Made by a program: the position numbers and the translations under genes
Origin: Nymphaea colorata
Taxonomy: Eukaryota; Streptophyta; Magnoliopsida; Nymphaeales; Nymphaeaceae
DNA length: 64,000 bases
Direction: 5' to 3'
Assembly (NCBI RefSeq): GCF_008831285.2
Contig: NC_045144.1
Coordinates: 22,893,716-22,957,715, forward strand
Notes under the pieces: model-generated
The model's database searches: none
What the model was told of the DNA's origin: nothing
Seen by the model: only the letters and a program-made list of their open reading frames with translations
In this document: piece by piece, positions 1 to 11,545 of the stretch
Layout: each line of letters begins with the position of its first letter
Numbering within the stretch: position 1 is the first letter of the stretch

Positions 1-19
1 TGGGTTTTAATTATAACAA

Positions 20-280
20 GCAGAAATGAATGGCTCTCATACCATCAACATTTTTAGAATAGGAAACTAAAAATAACTTCATTCAAAGCATGTTTATATC
101 AAAATAGTTTACAAAAATATATTAGGATGTTTATATTTTATTTAAAGTAATTTTTCAGAAAAACATTAAAAGATCTGGCTTTTTACCAATTTATTTATAT
201 ATATATATATATATATTAATATATATATATATAATATATATATATTATATATATATATATATATATTCACATATATTGTG
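20..280. repeat. Dispersed AT-rich repeat copy ending in (TA)n
   Basis: The stretch around the GGCTCTCATACCATCAACAT motif, followed by 'gtttatatttt' and 'gatctggctttttacca' and then a TA tract at about 196-268, matches in order the sequence at 34525-34760. This is one arm of the inverted-repeat element described there, so it is probably a partial or solo copy of the same family. Positions 280-780 are AT-rich and hold no recognisable gene. Confidence 0.55.
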
Positions 281-918
281 TACGGGTATTATACAACAAG
301 GAATTCATTGGTTAATACGACAAAGTTGTATATCTTAAGAATATCTCGAAAAAATCTCGGTAAATTTTTAAAAAAATTTAAAACATTTAATAAATCCTAA
401 AAATTATGAAAAAGTCATAAAAAATACTAAAAAACATGTATTATATGTGGTTTTCACGTTTTTTTATTTGCTGCCCTTTTTAAAAAAGACACATTTTTTC
501 ACGTTTTATATAGCTAACTTATTTTTGCATATTATACGCATTTTTTTTAATAAGACGCGTTTTTTGTTACAATGTGGGGGAAGGTTAATTTCAATCAATT
601 TTGGGTGAAAAATCAGCAATCTTAGTGAAGCAATTGTTGTCCAACATGGCTGTTCAAACATGGAATATAGTTGCCTTTAGAATGATTTACTTACTAGTAC
701 CAGCTGAGCCAAGAAAGAAGGGAGCGAGATGAAACCAGCTGGCTAGTGACCGTCCCCTTCAAATTGCACATACTGGCCTTTGGACTCTTTTGATTGCTTC
801 TGCTCAACCCAAATTGCTGAAGTGTATCCATGTTACTTGGGGACTTCTACTGATCCATTTATAATAATGCAAGTTAGAGTTTCTGATTTAGTGATACAAC
901 ATTTGGAAGAAGTGCAGT

Positions 919-1018
919 NNNNNNNNNNNNNNNNNNNNNNNNNNNNNNNNNNNNNNNNNNNNNNNNNNNNNNNNNNNNNNNNNNNNNNNNNNNNNNNNNN
1001 NNNNNNNNNNNNNNNNNN
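919..1018. other. Assembly gap (100 N)
   Basis: One hundred consecutive N. A round 100-N block is a conventional placeholder for a gap of unknown size. It interrupts the LRR exon of the TNL gene on the minus strand. Confidence 0.99.
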
Positions 1019-1150
1019 TTTACCCTGTATGTGAGTGTCATTGACATGAAGCAATCTGAGATTTAACATTTTTTTAAAGGCCTTGGTGCTGACATGCGTG
1101 TTGCTTCCCTCTTTAGAGTTGAAAACAATGCCTTCAATCTTCCTTGATCC
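1019..1150 (-). pseudogene. TNL exon 3: start of LRR region, truncated at gap
   Basis: After the acceptor at 1151-1153 the frame reads GSRKIEGIVFNSKEG, then STKAFKKMLNLRLLHVNDTHIQG. This is the conserved NB-ARC-to-LRR linker and first leucine-rich repeat of TNL proteins. The frame then enters the N gap. Below the gap (918 downwards) I find no clear LRR frame. The intron between exons 2 and 3 is about 990 bp. Confidence 0.8.
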
Positions 1151-1560
1151 CTGAAATTAGATGAAGGAAAGATCTCATTATGACACTTGGCTAGGAAGCT
1201 TGTTTAACACATAACCTGGAAGAGCAGAACTTGTCCTAATGGGATTCAGTTAACTTTAACTGAGCCTGCATCCTTCTAGTAAAGTTTTGAAGTTCAATGC
1301 CTGAAAACAGAGTATAGACAATCCCAACCAGGACAAAATGAACTCAACTACTTTATTACTAATTGTCATGAATATCACCAAGATTTCGAAAAATATCATA
1401 ATGTTACGCACAACTTTTAAAAACCATGATAATCTCAACATCATTCAAGAACTTCAAATATGACCTATTGAAGACACCACAAAGCTACGGTAAAATTGCA
1501 ACTTGCAACATATAATACCAAAACATCTGAATATCATATCATAAAATTTTACATTCTATT

Positions 1561-1666
1561 AACCAGGCAACAAGGATAGGTTACCTAAAATAATTGAACA
1601 AACTCATAAGGAAAACCAGGCAACAAAGATAGGTTACCTAAAATAATTGAACAAACTCATAAGGAA
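1561..1666. repeat. Tandem duplication, 53-bp unit, in TNL intron
   Basis: Two adjacent, nearly identical 53-bp units begin AACCAGGCAACAA at 1561 and 1614. They differ by a single base, visible as AAGGATAGG versus AAAGATAGG. Confidence 0.9.
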
Positions 1667-2138
1667 TTCTGGGTACCTTTGAATTCAGACCATTAAGAAC
1701 AAAAGGTCAGAAGTGAATGCAAGCAACAGCTTTTGACTGAATGTATTGCCATGTATTCTCCTTACCATCCGACAAATCACATGGCACCAATCTCAGGTAT
1801 GTTTAATCGAAATTTTCTATAATGAGTTGAAGATCAATTTCAAGAGTACTTAAAAAGTACAAGAAAGAAATAAAGTTTCATAGGTGTTTCAGAGGATCTT
1901 TTTCATCTTCTTTTAGAACAGAGTTTCAATAGGAGTTTAAGAAGATCTTTTTCATCTTCGTTTAGGAAATTCGAGAAGTGCATGCACTGAAGATACAACT
2001 AAATATGTGGTCATTTTGCGGCCTTTTCCTTAGGACTTTTACAGTCAACTTATCTCTTGCATTGGGAGGTAAATCGTACTTCAACTATTTGATACAATAT
2101 TTAAGATCAAAGAAAGGAAAAAATGGAGGAGAACTGAC

Positions 2139-3236
2139 CTCGGCATTCTTTAACACATCCAGTATCTCATCAGGATCCCACAACCTGCTACGCTTTCCAG
2201 GATCTGAACGTCCTTCTTGTAACACAATCTCTCTGGCCATATCTCGAATTTGGTCATGCATTTCAAACTCATCTGTTAAACTGCTGATCTTAATAAGAGA
2301 CTTGTGTATAAGAGTTCTAATTGTTGCAACAGGGTAAAGTCTGCTGTCCTTCCACATATGAAAGGCATTTTCTCTGCCCTTTCCCACGAAAAAGCAAGCA
2401 ATATCTAGCAGTATACTCTTTTCTGCATCATCCAGCTTATCATAACTTATTTTCAATCTGCCGAATATATCTTTGTCTTGAAACTCGTGCAGCTTTCCAA
2501 GCATCTCTGCCCAGTCTTCATGATCTCTAATATCAAAAAAGTGGGACCCAAAAATTTGAAGGGTTAAAGGTAGTCATTGTTAACACAACTTTCTTAGATA
2601 GTTTTTCATATTCCTTTGCTCGTTTGTCTCCCATAAAGGCGTGATAATTGAACAACTGAAGTGATTGTACTGCACTTAATGTTTTTGGTTTGTAAATTTC
2701 ACTGTTCGTCACTTGGTGCTGAAGTAGCACTTCTTCCTCTCTGGTTGTGACAATTATCCTGCTTCCTGGACCAAACCAGTCTCCCTAGCTGCTAATACAT
2801 TGAGTTGATTTAAATGATTGTCAAGAATGAGCAGAACTTTCTTACGAGAAATTCTCCTGCTGATCATGTTAATTCCATGTGCAGTGCTGCTTATAGCGAT
2901 ATCATCGGTTTTCAAAAGGTCTCTAATGAGCTGGGTCTGCAACGTAACAAGCCCACTGGGACTTGGGGAAATTTCTGCAATGTCTGAAACGAAACTGCTT
3001 CCATCAAAATAAGAAATATCTCATTGTACACGGCCTTGGCAATTGTTGTCTTTCCTATCCCTCCTTCTCCGCAGATACCAATAATGCGAACATCATCTGC
3101 TTCAATATCCAACAGCTTCATCACGGCCTTTACACGAGGCTGCATTCCCACAGGATGTGCTGCGACATCAAGTGGGATCTTGTTTACTTCACTAAGAACC
3201 CTCTTGACAACAACTTGAATAAGCTTTGCCTCATGC
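2139..3236 (-). pseudogene. TNL exon 2: NB-ARC domain with three frameshifts
   Basis: The exon runs in order through linker HEAKLIQVVVKRV, P-loop GEGGIGKTT, RNBS-A (DGSSFVSDIAE), kinase-2 (KKVLLILD), RNBS-B (GSRIIVTTR), GLPL region (LPLTLQIFGSHFFD), RNBS-D-like DIACFFVGKG and the MHD region (FEMHDQIRDMAREIV). Reading it requires frame changes near 3015-3020 (after YNEIF), near 2764 (in the GFGPGSR stretch) and near 2580-2590 (just before LPLTL). Kinase-2 reads LLILD-NHLNQL instead of the family's LVLDDV-N-L-QL, an in-frame loss of two residues that includes the second acidic residue. The length, about 1.1 kb, is normal for this exon in TNL genes. Confidence 0.85.
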
Positions 3237-4064
3237 CTGCCATGTTTGGGGTTGCAAAGCAATTATGAAATATGACAAGTACCACAGGGTGGTGAGTGCT
3301 AGAAATACTTTAATGGACTTCATTTCTGCTATATTAGCAGGAAAAGTTGCGGTATCTTTTCCCTTTAAACTTAAGCATATTGCAGAGTGCAATTATGAGT
3401 AAGCCTTTCTCTAAAGGAAGCATAATGGAACACTCGGTTCGATCGTCCAACCACAAGAGAGAGGTCACACTACTGTTTGTTAGTGATAATTGAAGGCCCA
3501 TCTTTCAATTTCATGAGCCAGTGACCAGTGTCACATTTACTTGAAAAAAGACATTTTGCGGTTGGCCCAATTAATGGACTGCCTGTTCCTTGAGCTAAGC
3601 TGAGGTGAGTTCGAGTTCCTTGATTCGTTTCATCTGAGCTCATGCTAGTTGCTAATGGTGGACTTTGCGCTTGACTTGAGTTTGAGACCAAGCCGTATAA
3701 AGGCTGAGCAGTCTCAGTTAGACCCTGCGTACCCATGTTTGGCATTTATACATTCAACACTAAAACCGCCCTTCAGAAAATCACCTTTACAGGAACGGCT
3801 GCTTTGCCAAAAGGTCTTTTTTTTTTTCTATTAGGAGGCAACATACCTCCATCTGAATCGTGCTTAAATTAATCCGGCTTTGATGTTTTGTTCACACTCG
3901 GCAAAATGGAGAAAAGGGGACCCCGGAACCAGTAAATTTGCTTTAAAAGATGTTCTTTCTTCATGATTTTGCATATTTCAGATGTGAAAAGAAAATAAAA
4001 AATACGATTTTCAAAACTTATTTTTTTACAAGAACGATCTTTTTGTCTAAAAGAAAATCAATTT

Positions 4065-4442
4065 GATGCAATACCCTAAATATTTTCATTTATAAAACAT
4101 GCATGTTTGAAGTACATTATAAATTCAAGCAGTTATTTGAAAATCTGAAATGTCAAATAGTAATCTAAAAATAGGTAATTTTTTTTTTACAAGAACGATG
4201 CAATACCCTAAATATTTTCATTTGTAAAACCTTTTTTGGCGAAGTACATTATAAATTCAAGCAGTTATTTGAAAATCTGAAATGTCAAATGGTAATCTAA
4301 AAATAGGTAAAAAAAATTTCTACAAGAACGATGCAATACCCTAAATGTTTTCATTTATAAAACCTTTTTTGGTGAAGTACATTATAAATTCAAGCAGTTA
4401 TTAGAAAATCTGAAATGTCAAATGGTAATCTAAAAATAGGTA
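4065..4442. repeat. Tandem triplication, about 132-bp unit, in TNL intron 1
   Basis: Three head-to-tail copies begin GATGCAATACCCTAAAT at 4065, 4197 and 4330 and end with TAATCTAAAAATAGGTA. They sit in the intron between the TIR and NB-ARC exons. The rest of that intron (3240-4060) shows no gene I can recognise. Confidence 0.9.
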
Positions 4443-4633
4443 GCCGCTATTTATAAGTTTCCATTCCTATTTATTCAGGATGCATTTGGTAAGTTACAAT
4501 TGTGATTGGAGAAGTTAGAATGTTGATGTAAACCCTAGTTTGATCATGAAAACATAACTTTCCTTCGAGGAGACACGATTTTGTGTGGATGTTATATATA
4601 CATATATATATATATAGAGAGAGAGAGAGGTAC

Positions 4634-5202
4634 CCCTGGGTCTCTGTCTTCAGATCGTATCCAGAAACCTCCCCTGCTCTCCTCAGGGCTTGCCTCCATT
4701 CCTTCGTCTTCGCCTTCAACTCTTCATCCTCATCGTGCTTCCTGAACGCAGCTTCGAATGGACCCTTGACATTCCTCACCTCCCGAGGCTCCACGTCGTA
4801 GAAGATGGGGAGCACCAACCTCCCGCACTCCACGATCTTGGCGATCTCCATCAGACACCATTTTGATTCAGCGTTGCCCTTGGAGAAGATGGGTATGAAG
4901 ATCTCAGAGCCTTGAATGAATCTGAACAGCTCCTCCACCTTTTTGCCCTTCTCCAAGCCCTGACTGTCTATGAAGACATTTACGCCTCGCTGCTTCAGTG
5001 CTTCGTAGAGGTGGCCGGAGAAGCCCTTCCGAGTGTCCTCCCCCCTGAAGCTCATGAACACGTCGAAATCGAACCGGGGACGCTTTGAAGACGACGGATT
5101 CAGAGGCTGTGGTTCGTCGGCAGTCTTCCTCTTCGTCATTCTCTCCCCTCGACCGAATTGCTTCTTTTCAGAAGATTGGTTTTCCTGATATCCAGTGACC
5201 AA
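4634..5202 (-). CDS. TNL exon 1: TIR domain
   Basis: The open frame from 5202 has two candidate starts: Met at 5202 and Met at 5139 (MTKRKTADE). The second gives a more usual N terminus. The segment before the domain carries two basic clusters (KRK and SSSKRPR) resembling a bipartite nuclear localisation signal. The TIR domain begins at FDVFMSFRGEDTRKGF and shows the betaA strand, BB loop (FIDSQGLEKGKKVEELF), the FIPIFSKG strand, WCLMEIAKIVE and LPIFYDVEPREVRN. The glutamate after WCLM sits where the catalytic Glu of plant TIR NADases is found. The exon ends at GYDLKTETQG with a GT donor at 4633-4632. This exon is intact, so a TIR-only product is conceivable. Confidence 0.88.
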
Positions 5203-7862
5203 GCAATTGCCGTCGACTTTCGACTTTCTTGCTCGTCAACACCTTGAAAGATGAAAAACCATTAGTTTCTCTTCTCTTCTCCAAATTTATTAGCGGTATC
5301 AAAATTCACTGCGGGCTTCGGGCCCTTGATTTTTTGTTATAATTGCACTGACGAATGAGCAGGCACGATCTAATTGGGAGATGTGAAGCTGTAAGGTAGT
5401 TGGTGAGAGATTATTTAAATGAAGAACAATCTTGTTGACCTTTTCACATGCATGAACAGGCAACACATCTGAATTTGATTACCTATTGCATTTAGGAAAC
5501 TATTCTTTACGCTGTCGGAAAAGTTTTAATAATGCTCTTTGACCTGATCACCTTGATCCAAAGTCCACTGTTCTGTCTTTGTAGAACTTGAAAATGATGC
5601 CTACATTAAGATTTTCTTTTACATGTTAGCTTTATCAGTTCTATAAGTGAATCATTTTGTTTAATTGTGCAAAGGTATCAGGTTACTATAACCATATATT
5701 TGTAAATTTGAAATTCTTTAATTAATCTGCAAATAATTAAATAATTCAGAACTCATTAAGAATATGGGTTGGTACTGTTAAAATGCAAATATATTCTACC
5801 ACTAGTAAAAAAATAACATTCTGCCAATTGATATCACTAACTGAAATTTGGGTTAATGCTCATCATAAGAGGACTAAGAACACCTAACCTTAGGCAAGTT
5901 TGAAGTTTATTAGTCGAACCTCTTCAATTTCTGCATATATATGAATATTTGTCCATAATAGTTAGTTTTTCTGAGATCTAAATTACCTAGGCGAACTATT
6001 TCTGTTTGTTAGTGCGAGAAAAGTTATCCAACTGGAGTCCAGAAGCATCGTCGTAGTTGGTTATGGTTTTGTTCATTTATTAGGGGCAAAACTATCATTT
6101 TTCTGATTCAATAATTAATTCAACAAAAATAGTCTTATGGATGTTTTGGATTAACTCTGAAAACTGCAGTAGGTTGCTACGATATTGGAAAATTCATGCA
6201 TGTTTAATGTCTATCACCAAATCTTTCGGCCCAATTTAAAAATTCCCTTGAAAACAAAAGCTTGTATAGATTTGCCCAAGCTTGACCAGCCTATGTCACA
6301 ACACATATCCGTACTGGAGCAAACACAATAGGTGTTGGCAGATTCAATTAGAAGTTATGCAAATTAATTTTAACGCCCAATTCAAACAAAAATTCTACCC
6401 ACTGCACTAGTTACGTTATGACTTATGAGAAATAAGCTTAAATAACGCTACTGCATTTCATCCACTGATCTGGATTGAAGCTGACAAAGGTGATCTCATG
6501 ATCAATAAGTAGATGATAAATTGACAATTAAATGGATTTAGATTATCTTTCAAATATTTGAAACCAAAAGATCATTTTACTTTTAATTTAAAGGGGCGTT
6601 CAGATGGCACCTTTTCAGTACTTGGTTATGAGGAAATCAGGTAATGTGAGACCCTAGTTTAATTTTTGACCAGTTTTTAGAAGCCAGTTTGTGCGTATGG
6701 ACGAAAAGAAATGGGTTTTTGAAGTGCCTCTAGGAATCAGTGTCAGCTCAATATTGCATGGTTGCAATCACATTGACAAATTACACTACATCATAAATCC
6801 GTAATTGGTAACGGAAAAGGTTGCACTACAAAAAAAGCGGATTCATGGACGCGTGGAAAGCCTCCACTTCAGATAACTTGTTTCTTCTTGCTCTTTCTTA
6901 GGGAAACCTGAGTCTTAAACTATAGGAAAATAGAACAAATGAGTAAATTTGAATAAAAGATTTATGATAATGAAAGAAAGTCCCACTCCCCAACAATGTA
7001 TAAAACTTTATTGGAGATAAACACATTCCAGAATCGATATAAATCAAAACAAGGTTAACCTTGCCAGCAAATTACAATAAACAATCACATAGGCACAAAG
7101 AAACTGGATATATATGCTCTTATCAGCCATCAAGACAAACATTGTCATTTATTTGCTATGGTTTGCTCCGCTAACTGGCTAAAATGGTTGGCAACAACCA
7201 GTGCTATATGTGAATGGCATGGTGTATGAACCATAGAAACCTTAATAGGGCAATGACTTGATCGATCACAGTTTGTGAGTTGAAATTGCAGACAGTTGAC
7301 CCAGTACTGCCCGATGAATTCATATCCAACATCCATTCATGCCATGCATATCGAGATCAGCGCCTACCCAGTAGCCACAGGAGAAGAGGTAACAAAAGCA
7401 TAGGTTCGATTGAAAGGAGACCGTAATCAGTTCCACAGTGTGTGGCAACAAACTCTTTCAATTCCACGAGCAGACACTTCTCGAAAGAGTCTTCCTTTCT
7501 ATCGGCGTGCTTGCTCTTTTGAAAGTGTTGTGAAACATTGGATGGGAAACGAAACAGGATGTATCAGACTTTTTGCACGTACAACCATCAAACCTACGCT
7601 AAGCATGCATCTAGGAGCTTGGGGATTTCTAGGTCGATGTTGTAGTACCAAAAATTCTTTATAATTTTTAAAATTTGTGAAATTTTAGGTTAATACTCAT
7701 ATTTTAGTTCATTCAGGTTCTCTTTTTAGCGTGCCTATGGATCGCACAACTATTTTACTATTTATTCTGTTCCTTTAGCATGTAGGTGGGAATTTTCTTT
7801 TATTATAATTTGATTTTGTGGACAAAATAAGTGATTTTGTTGTTAAATGAAATTGAGATTCC

Positions 7863-7864
<2 letters not shown>
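5203..7864. other. AT-rich intergenic stretch, no gene
   Basis: Only short chance frames are present. The one structured item is CACTACAAAAAAAGCGG at 6824, which resembles a CACTA transposon terminus, but no matching opposite end is visible nearby. Confidence 0.6.

Positions 7865-7939
<75 letters not shown>
7865..7939. repeat. (TA)n microsatellite, about 74 bp
   Basis: Uninterrupted TA dinucleotide tract. It produces an artificial Tyr-Ile repeat frame on the plus strand. Confidence 0.97.
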
Positions 7940-7940
<1 letters not shown>

Positions 7941-8300
7941 CTCCTTCCATTATGATGTCGTCAAATGTCACTCGTTAAAACGATCCAAATCCATCCGTGA
8001 TAAGATGCTGTGGAAACGGTGGAACCTATGTCACCTAGGTGTGGGTACAGGTGCTGGTACGGGCATGGGAAAACGGGTATGGGTACGGCTTTTTTGCAAA
8101 TCTTGATATGGCGGTACGGTGATAATATTATTTTTTAATGAAAAAACTGAAAATTTTGAGAAAAACAACTGATATGATTACATCATTAAGATAATGTTCC
8201 TTTCATAGTTTCTACTATAATCTCATAAAGAAAACATAAAATGTTCCTCTCATAGTTCCTACATATAATCTCATGAAAAAAAAACATGAATAAACTGAGA

Positions 8301-10501
8301 TCATTCTTTCGATTCTTCTTCCTCTTCCATGTCCACCTCCGCAACGTCCTCCTTATCCACCTCTACCTCTTGTAGTGTACATGGTTCATTTAACCCCAAA
8401 TTAAGATGGTCTACATCCTTGTCTCCTTTGAAGTTAAATTCCTCACCATTCACATCCCAATTTTTACTGCTTCCTTCCTTATAAAAAGATAAGAATTAAG
8501 AATATAATTATCAAGTAATCAACAACATAGATACAAAAAATTTACAAGACAATAACTGTTGATTTACTCTTATTCGTTACTGTTTCGTAAAAGTAACCAA
8601 AGGTTAGAATGCACATAAACTAAATTTTTTGCATGCTTGCTTGTAAGTTTGTTTCTCTTAATGTTGTGAATATGTGAATAGGTGCTCTAATTCCTTTCAA
8701 AGCATGAAGATGTAGCCGGCTGAACTAACAACCTCAAAGGAAGGTATTGAAGTGTGGGATAAGCATGTCCATGTTTGACCACCAAGGAATAGGTAGATAT
8801 GTGTCTCTATCTACCATTGCAGCCATAATTTCATTTCCTATAGAAAAGCTTGTAAACTCATTATGAGCTCGTTCATTTTGATATGAATCTATAAAAATTT
8901 TATTAAGACATGTCAACCTATATATTTATAATTTAGGATCCATATGTTGTTCACATGATAAAAAAAAATCTGAATCTTCAAGTGCAAAGTCCTCCTTCTC
9001 ATGATTGAAAATGACACCCGTAATTTGCAAATCATATTGTCCCATATCTCATAAACTCAATGAAGCATTGGCTTATCACAATCAAGAGTCCTTAACATCT
9101 CCCAAATAGGCTCTGTGAATGCAAGAAAATAAGAGATTTTATCTCAAAATGCATCACCAACAAGCAATCGTTTGATGGTTTGAGCTTTGTCATCATCAAG
9201 AGCACGATAGAAGTTCCAATCATCATCTGCCACCATATTGATTAATGCACTTTTAACCTTCTTGATTCTCTTCATCATAACAATGATATAAGCAAAACGT
9301 GTGTCTGCAACTCTTAACAACTTCAAATCAGTATATCTATTATAAATGGAAAGTGCATGCTGATGATTAATTATGAAGTTTCTAATGTTTTTAACGTCTC
9401 TCTCGAAGTCTTCAGTCCACAAACACAATTTATAAGCATGAAGATCTTGTTCTTTACTTGGTGGATTGCATATACTTTTCAATGCCAAATTTAAACTACG
9501 GACTGCACAAGGTGTCCAAAAAATGTGAGGATATTCATGTTCCACTAGAAGACGACAGCTCTACATGCAGGTGCATTATAATTATCTGGACAACCTTATT
9601 ATTTCCAACTTCTTCAATCAACTCTACAAATAACCCTTTCAAACACTCAGCATTTTTAAATTCACCGAATGCATCTATTGCTTTTAGAAAGATTGGCCAT
9701 TACCTGAAGTTGTAATAAAGTTAATAAGTGGGTGTCTTTTAATATCTGTCCAGCCATCAGATACAATTGAAACTCCATGTCGTTCCCATGTCAACTTTTG
9801 ATATTATAGCAATTTATCTATTCAACTCTTCTTTTGTTGTAGGATGATTCTTTGAAGCTTTTCAGAGCCTGGTGTAACATATCCAGACAAGTTGCTATTT
9901 GCCAAAGATGAAACTAGATCCTTCCAATATAAATTTGTAGCTGCATTAAATGGCATGCAACTAGAAAAGAAGAATGTTCCAACTTTTCTATTTAATTCCT
10001 ACCTTTTTTGTAAAGCAAATGTTGTTTAATTTTTTTTTGAGATGTGCCCACCTTTCTTTTTTTCTACCCTTTGGACACATCATTGTATAATAGTATTGAT
10101 GGAATGTTAATAAAACCAGATGATTTAGCAGTTTTCTTCATAACATAGTGTTCTTGCTCCTTATTAAACTCATTCACAGTATCAAGTTTGATCTTTTTAC
10201 ACAATTGAATACCATTTGTGTTGATGTGTAGTAGATGTGCTTTAACTCTTGTATATGTCCCATAGAACTCCTTTCTACAAAAGGAACATTCAAAGATAAC
10301 TCTTGTATATGTCCCACAGAACTCCTTTCTACAAAAGGAACATTCAAAGATTACATTCCCACCACCTCCAAGAGTTGTTCCTTTCTTTTCCACATAACCC
10401 CATAATGGTTGGTCCTCTTGTGACTGTGATGAAGCTCCCAATGCACAACTTGAACTTGTAGGCATAGAAGTAGTTCCCTTCCCTTTTCTTGAGGCAGCCA
10501 T
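8301..10501 (-). pseudogene. hAT transposase (BED finger, DUF659, dimerisation domain), degenerate
   Basis: Starts at MAASRKGKGTT (10501). A BED-type zinc finger follows (PLWGYVEKK, FECSFCRKEF, RVKAHLLHI). Then come the DUF659 region (HGVSIVSDGWTDIKRHPLIN near 9780-9720), the VEHEYPHIFWTPCAV block, the RVADTRFAYIIVMMKR block and the C-terminal dimerisation block (QPATSSCFERN-stop-STYSHIHNIKRN at about 8715-8650). The tail is acidic and ends DMEEEEESKE with a stop at 8301. A TAG replaces the usual Trp after FERN, and several frame changes occur (for example just before RLLVEHEYP near 9555). The element is thus non-autonomous today although its ends are intact. Confidence 0.85.
10243..10350 (-). 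repeat. In-frame 54-bp tandem duplication in the BED finger
   Basis: Two 54-bp units start TAACTCTTGTATATGTCCCA at 10243 and 10297. Because 54 is a multiple of three, the transposase frame is kept and the 18-residue block around FECSFCRKEF-GTYTRV appears twice, duplicating the CxxC half of the BED zinc finger. Confidence 0.93.
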
Positions 10502-11545
10502 ACTATAATAACAAAGATAATGAAACAAGCAAGTAACTTGAATATACTCGAAAAACATAAAATAACATATAACAAGTTAACTACAATTGTAAGCTGCATT
10601 GTGCATAACTTATATCCCACAGCATGGACTGACATAGGAAATCGGTCTTGGCGTTGGTGCTTTCTAATCAGTGCCAAGCTATAATTATATATCAAAAAGA
10701 AACCGCAAGAAGATACCCACTACATTGTTAATCCAAGGAAAAACAACAACACTTGACGCAATATAACCAATTTCAATGTAATGAGAAATCACAAATCAGA
10801 AATGTATAAAGACATGACTTCAAATCATCTTTATATTCACTTTATGATGGATAAATGAGATGGAAAGGAAGACTGAACACTAATAACAGATATTCCCTTG
10901 TTCACCGTGGAGAAATGTAACACAAGTTTCTCTGTGTGAATATAATAGAGAGGAAAGAAACTAACATTAAAATAGTATCATAAACCTTTGATGAGAAGCA
11001 TGAAGAGCGAGCAGGAATAGAAAATCAGACCCCATTACACATGCACAAGCCATCAAACCCCAAAAAAATTGGGGCAACCCTAAAAACAGCCAAAATAGTA
11101 CAGAAATTTTGCATATTAGGCAGCCATTAGATGTACCAAACCTATCGTCGATGACTCACCAGCCGTCGCCAATCACTAGCCGCTGCCCAAGCTCCCGCCG
11201 GACGTCTGTCGGCAGCTGCCCAAACTGTCAAACCCCCAACAGTAGTAGCAACCTTAAAAACTACCTAATAAAGAAACCATCCGTCACTAGTCACCGCCCA
11301 TCGCTGGTCACCATCCATCGCCAGCCGCCATCTGCCACCACTGCCCAACTTTGCTACAAACACTCGTTGCTGAAGGAACAAACAAAATTGAGATGGAGAA
11401 GGAAGGCGTCGGGTTTTTTTTAGGTTGTGATATGGTTTGGATCTGGTTCCGACCCGAAACCAAAACCAAACATACTGGCGTACTGACGTGTACCAGTATG
11501 GGTATGCTGGCCAATTGGGTGTACCATGGTGGCATAGGGTGGAAC

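Larger units (their letters stand above)
1019..5202 (-). pseudogene. TIR-NBS-LRR disease resistance gene, frameshifted and cut by a gap
   Basis: This is an intracellular immune receptor of the TNL class, which senses pathogen effectors and signals through its TIR NADase domain. The exon layout is the canonical one: TIR exon (5202-4634, donor GG|GTACCT), NB-ARC exon (3236-2139, acceptor GGCAG|GC, donor GAG|GTCAGT) and LRR exon (acceptor TTTCAG at 1151, exon from 1150 into the N gap). Splice phases join properly, giving TQG|HEAKL and KNAE|GSRKIEG. The NB-ARC exon needs three single-base frame corrections and lacks two residues in the Walker B/kinase-2 motif. I therefore call it a pseudogene, although clustered single-base deletions could also be uncorrected assembly errors. 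No LRR beyond the first about 40 codons is seen, because the gap intervenes. Confidence 0.85.
8026..11537 (-). mobile_element. hAT DNA transposon (3.5 kb) with 8-bp TSD
   Basis: The element begins CTATGTCACCTAGGT at 8026 and ends with the inverted form ACCATGGTGGCATAG at 11537 (12 of 15 positions pair). It is flanked by perfect 8-bp target duplications GGTGGAAC at 8018-8025 and 11538-11545, the length expected for hAT insertions. Subterminal regions carry repeated GGTACGGG/GGTATGGG-type motifs (8040-8110) and a GTACC/CCAGTATG-rich counterpart (11470-11530). The transposase lies on the minus strand. The GC-rich, triplet-like stretch 11130-11400 is probably its 5' untranslated leader. Confidence 0.9.

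Noticed and set aside
3470..3745. 91-codon minus frame in TNL intron 1 as an extra exon
   Set aside because: TIR exon phase joins directly and correctly to the NB-ARC exon, and the frame has no TNL motif.
7831..8106. 91-codon plus frame with a long Tyr-Ile run
   Set aside because: Most of it translates the (TA)n microsatellite; the rest overlaps the end of the hAT element.
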